Positions 31,235 through 33,699 of a DNA stretch of 33,699 bases are shown piece by piece. How positions within the stretch are numbered: the first letter of the stretch is position 1; each line of letters begins with the position of its first letter. The notes below the pieces were generated by a model. That model was not told where the DNA came from and did not search any database. It saw nothing but the letters and a program-made list of their open reading frames with translations. The DNA lies in NCBI GenBank assembly GCA_038040485.1, contig JBBPIE010000050.1, positions 1 to 33,699 on the forward strand, read 5' to 3'. This DNA is from Onstottus_B arcticum (lineage in GTDB: Bacteria; Acidobacteriota; Blastocatellia; UBA7656). Made by a program: the position numbers and the translations under genes.

Positions 31235-32365
31235 CTATCTCAGATTGAACTCCACCACTATCGGTATCCAGAACGGAACAGCTAGCCCGTTTTTCGTTGC
31301 CGGCTTGAATCTCGATTCGTACGCAGCAACGATGGCCTGATCAATCAATCCGTCCGGCAACCCTTTTGTGACCTTCGTCTGTTTCACTTCACCATCCGCG
31401 CCAACCAGAAGCCGCATGAGCACGACGCCTTGAGTTTGGTTACGGCGCGCTTCTTCGGTGTATAGCGGCTGCGCGTCCTTTATCAATACAGGCTTTGTAT
31501 CGATAAGCGTCGGGATAGCGACGCGTTCCTGTCCGCCCGGTTGAGCGTTGCCGCCGGGCACATTGCTTCCTTGACCGGGACCTGTGCTGGGCACCGGACC
31601 TGAGCCCATTCCGGCACCCGCACTACTTCCTTGACCAGCGCCGGCGCCATCCGCCTTTGGCGACTCCATGCCACCGCCCGACTTCGTTCCCACAGTTGGT
31701 ATTTCCATGTTTCGGTATCGGAGCAGCGTTGTCAGATAAGCAACCGGGATGGTGAAGCCCGGGCTCTTCCCGTCGGGGCTCTCGCCCGCAATGCCGATGA
31801 CCTCTCCTTTGCTGTTCAAGACAGGTCCGCCCCTGCCGGCGCTCGTCATCGGCGCTGTGACTTGAAAGTAGAGACTCTCATTAAACGCAATCATCTTCTT
31901 AACTGTGCCCTCAGACGCTGCAACGTTCGCGTCTGGGCCGTTCACTAGATACACTCTGTCCTTTACGGCGACCTTATCGCTGTCGCCCAGAAGCAAAGGT
32001 GTGCCCTGCATTCTGCTTCCCATTAGAATGGCGGCGAACCGATGGCTGCTATCGCGAAATATTAGTTCCAGTGGGGTCGATTCCTGACCGGGCACTGTGA
32101 CGCGGAGACGCACTGCGTCCTGGACTACTCGGTTGTCGGTAGCTATGAGGTTCCTGTCAATCCAGAAACCGAGTCCCGGAGCTATGGGCTGCCCATCCTT
32201 GTTTTCTCCGGTTAACACCACTATCGATGCGCGTGCCTTCTCCAGGAACTCGCGCGGGGGTGTGTCCGAATCACCCGAGCTCTGCGCCGGTCTCGCCACC
32301 AGAGGACACAGGTTGGTGATCACTGCGGCGACGATGAATTTCACGCGAAGCGATGAGTAGGTCAT
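31235..32365 (-). CDS. Degenerate trypsin/HtrA-like domain fused to a TonB C-terminal domain
   Basis: The ATG at 32365 is preferred to the one at 32380 because GGAGG lies 8 bases before it. The 376-residue product has a signal peptide (about 1-30), a trypsin/HtrA-like domain (about 38-215), a Gly/Pro/Ser-rich linker (about 228-280) and a TonB C-terminal domain (about 298-376: PLYTEEARRNQTQGVVLMRL through FKPATKNG). Compared with HtrA, where N-H-V-V, D-L-A and G-N-S-G-G-P carry the triad, this protein has TDNRVV (Arg79 for His), RFAAIL (no Asp) and TSAGRGGP (Arg178 for Ser). The fold motifs around them, such as LNSKGEVIGI, are kept. It is therefore probably a catalytically inactive binding or sensing module in the periplasm. 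Partners are unknown. Confidence 0.82.
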   Translation of the reverse strand: MTYSSLRVKFIVAAVITNLCPLVARPAQSSGDSDTPPREFLEKARASIVVLTGENKDGQPIAPGLGFWIDRNLIATDNRVVQDAVRLRVTVPGQESTPLELIFRDSSHRFAAILMGSRMQGTPLLLGDSDKVAVKDRVYLVNGPDANVAASEGTVKKMIAFNESLYFQVTAPMTSAGRGGPVLNSKGEVIGIAGESPDGKSPGFTIPVAYLTTLLRYRNMEIPTVGTKSGGGMESPKADGAGAGQGSSAGAGMGSGPVPSTGPGQGSNVPGGNAQPGGQERVAIPTLIDTKPVLIKDAQPLYTEEARRNQTQGVVLMRLLVGADGEVKQTKVTKGLPDGLIDQAIVAAYESRFKPATKNGLAVPFWIPIVVEFNLR

Positions 32366-32413
32366 TGCTGCAACCTCCATCCTCGAAACGAGTTTGAGAA
32401 GCCTCGCCTGTAG

Positions 32414-33592
32414 CTACAACTTCTCTTCCTTTGCCAGTATCTCTTTCATGATCTCCGAAGCGCCCGCGCCGATCGTGTTCAGTCTCGCGTCACGCCAGAA
32501 GCGGCTGATCGGATACTCGGTCGTATAACCGAATCCCCCGAAGATCTGCATGCAATCATACGCAACCTTCTGCGAGAGATCGCTTGTGAACAGCTTGGCC
32601 ATCGTGATCTCGCGAACGGCCCGCTCGCCTCGATTGATCAAGTCCAGCGCGCGATACGTCAGCCACTTGCCCGCTTCGATACTTGTCTTGTGTTCGGCGA
32701 AGCGGTGCTTCCACACCTGGAAATCGCCGATCGGTTTTCCAAAAGCCATCCGCTCTTTGCCATAAGCAACCGCGTACTCGATTGCGCGCTCCATACTCGC
32801 GACGTTCGCGATCGCCGAAGCCAGCCGCTCGCCCTGGAAGTTGTGCATCGTGTAGTAGAAGCCCCGGCCCACTTCGCCCAGCACGTAGCGCTTCGGAATC
32901 CGGCAGTTGTCGAAGAACAGCTCAGCAGTGTCCGAAGAGAGATTCCCGACTTTCTTCAACTTCTTCCCAACCGCAAAGCCTTTCACATCGGTCGGGAAGA
33001 TAACCATCGAGACCCCCTTGTAGCGATCTTCGTCAGTGCGCACCGCCAGAATGATAAAGTCCGCGCGGCAACCATTTGTGATCCAAAGCTTCTGCCCGGA
33101 GATCACCAGATCATCCCCGTCGCTGCTCGCGCGAGTCTTTAGCGCGGCAACGTCGGAACCGCCGCCGGGCTCGCTGATTCCAAGCGCTGCGATCCGGTCG
33201 CCTGCGATTGCCGGGCGCAGGAACTCTTCCTTTTGCTCGTCGGTTCCCAACTCGTCGAGCACGGGTAGCGTGATGTCCGACTGTACGAACATCGCCATCG
33301 ACACGCCGCCCTGGTTCGAGTAGGAGAAGCCTTCGAGGTACGCCGCCGTGTACCACCAGTCCAATCCCGCGCCGCCGTATTTCGGGTCAAGCCTGATTCC
33401 GAACAGCCCGAGGTTTGCCGCTTTCTTAAAAAGCTCTTTTGGGAAGATGCCGTGTTCGTCCCACTCTTCGGCGTGCGGGGCGATCTCGGCCTGGACGAAC
33501 TGCTTCACGGTTTCGCGAAACATATCGTGCTCTTCGGTGAAGTAGGGAAAGGTGGTCGCCACCGCTGGCGCTGTTTCGGTCATGCTGGACAT
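32414..33592 (-). CDS. Acyl-CoA dehydrogenase
   Basis: This FAD enzyme oxidises acyl-CoA to 2-enoyl-CoA and passes electrons to electron-transfer flavoprotein. The ATG at 33592 is preferred because GGAGG lies 9 bases upstream; the longer frame to 33682 runs into non-coding sequence. The product is 392 residues, normal length. Visible motifs are ALGISEPGGGSDVAALKT (flavin and substrate loop), GQKLWITNGCRADF, the arginine-rich RMAFGKPIGDFQ, QIFGGFGYTTEYPISRFWRDAR and the C-terminal IGAGASEIM with glutamate in the position of the usual catalytic base region (about residues 370-385). Substrate chain length or branching cannot be read. It is 48 bases upstream of the TonB-fusion gene on the same strand, but no functional link is evident. 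Confidence 0.93.
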   Translation of the reverse strand: MSSMTETAPAVATTFPYFTEEHDMFRETVKQFVQAEIAPHAEEWDEHGIFPKELFKKAANLGLFGIRLDPKYGGAGLDWWYTAAYLEGFSYSNQGGVSMAMFVQSDITLPVLDELGTDEQKEEFLRPAIAGDRIAALGISEPGGGSDVAALKTRASSDGDDLVISGQKLWITNGCRADFIILAVRTDEDRYKGVSMVIFPTDVKGFAVGKKLKKVGNLSSDTAELFFDNCRIPKRYVLGEVGRGFYYTMHNFQGERLASAIANVASMERAIEYAVAYGKERMAFGKPIGDFQVWKHRFAEHKTSIEAGKWLTYRALDLINRGERAVREITMAKLFTSDLSQKVAYDCMQIFGGFGYTTEYPISRFWRDARLNTIGAGASEIMKEILAKEEKL

Positions 33593-33644
33593 TGTCTGAT
33601 TCCTCCGTTTGAAATCGAGGGGCGAGACGTGAGCCGTGGAAAGG

Positions 33645-33657
33645 GTAGCATAGACTT
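33645..33657 (-). repeat. Partial third copy of the egtB-internal repeat
   Basis: Read on the minus strand, 13 bases (AAGTCTATGCTAC) match the end of the 22-base core found twice in egtB; over the full 22 bases 16 match. It lies about 53 bases upstream of the acyl-CoA dehydrogenase ATG in non-coding sequence. Confidence 0.45.
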
Positions 33658-33699
33658 TAGAGCCTCTTGCAAAACTCGGCATTACGGAGACTGAAGGCT

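Noticed and set aside
31009..31248. Plus-strand open frame of about 79 codons in the spacer before the matrixin gene
   Set aside because: The amino acid composition looks protein-like, but there is no start codon or ribosome site and it overlaps the end of the opposite-strand gene. It may be a decayed fragment or chance.

Overview
The window is a GC-rich bacterial chromosome segment, most likely from a soil Acidobacteriota of the Blastocatellia type. That placement is inferred from gene content and style: a giant propeller sensor, a matrixin with putative-Ig repeats, SYLF, YihY and tetrahaem cytochrome genes, ergothioneine genes, and intergenic heptamer arrays. No rRNA or tRNA gene was seen. 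About twenty protein genes can be called with good support, most of them on the minus strand.

Layout, left to right. 1-2890 (-): an unfinished propeller/Y_Y_Y/GAF sensor whose C-terminus lies outside the window. 3010-5920 (-): a class III aminotransferase and an aldehyde dehydrogenase, each with its own promoter. 6023-7797 (+): a promoter, a 46-residue leader ORF, an attenuator-like terminator and an MFS exporter. 7939-14437: an ergothioneine locus, with egtD-egtA-(egtV)-(egtU) leftward and egtB rightward. 14748-16651: a divergent ada / 3-methyladenine glycosylase pair for alkylation repair. 16973-18444 (+): a membrane PP2C (RsbU/SpoIIE-type) phosphatase translationally coupled to a small four-helix membrane protein. 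18473-20720 (-): queA and a YihY/BrkB membrane protein. 20944-22833 (+): a sarcosine-oxidase-like flavoprotein with a double cupin. 23050-24662 (-): a tetrahaem cytochrome and a SYLF protein. 24850-27856 (-): arginine decarboxylase followed by a deoxyhypusine-synthase homologue, probably a polyamine operon. 28091-33592 (-): a secreted matrixin-like metalloprotease, a degenerate trypsin-like/TonB fusion, and an acyl-CoA dehydrogenase.

Four observations deserve most attention. (1) Palindromic and tandem repeats repeatedly intrude into coding sequence without breaking it: at the 5' end of the sensor gene, in the middle of egtB, at the possible start of egtV, and at the stop codon of egtU. This recalls Rickettsia palindromic elements. 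(2) An EgtUV-like uptake system (permease fused to binding protein, plus ATPase) sits in the ergothioneine biosynthesis operon. (3) The MFS gene is preceded by a promoter, short ORF and mutually exclusive hairpins, which looks like a transcription attenuator. (4) Two proteins keep a fold but lack the family's catalytic residues: the deoxyhypusine-synthase homologue (Lys to Arg, His to Ser) and the trypsin-like domain of the TonB fusion (no recognisable triad).

Several intergenic spaces hold short tandem units (often 7 bp) arranged as inverted pairs: 7798-7953, 14438-14740, 16666-16895, 20811-20913 and, more degenerately, 22901-23010. All function statements come from reading the sequence and from recalled family knowledge; no database search was run.
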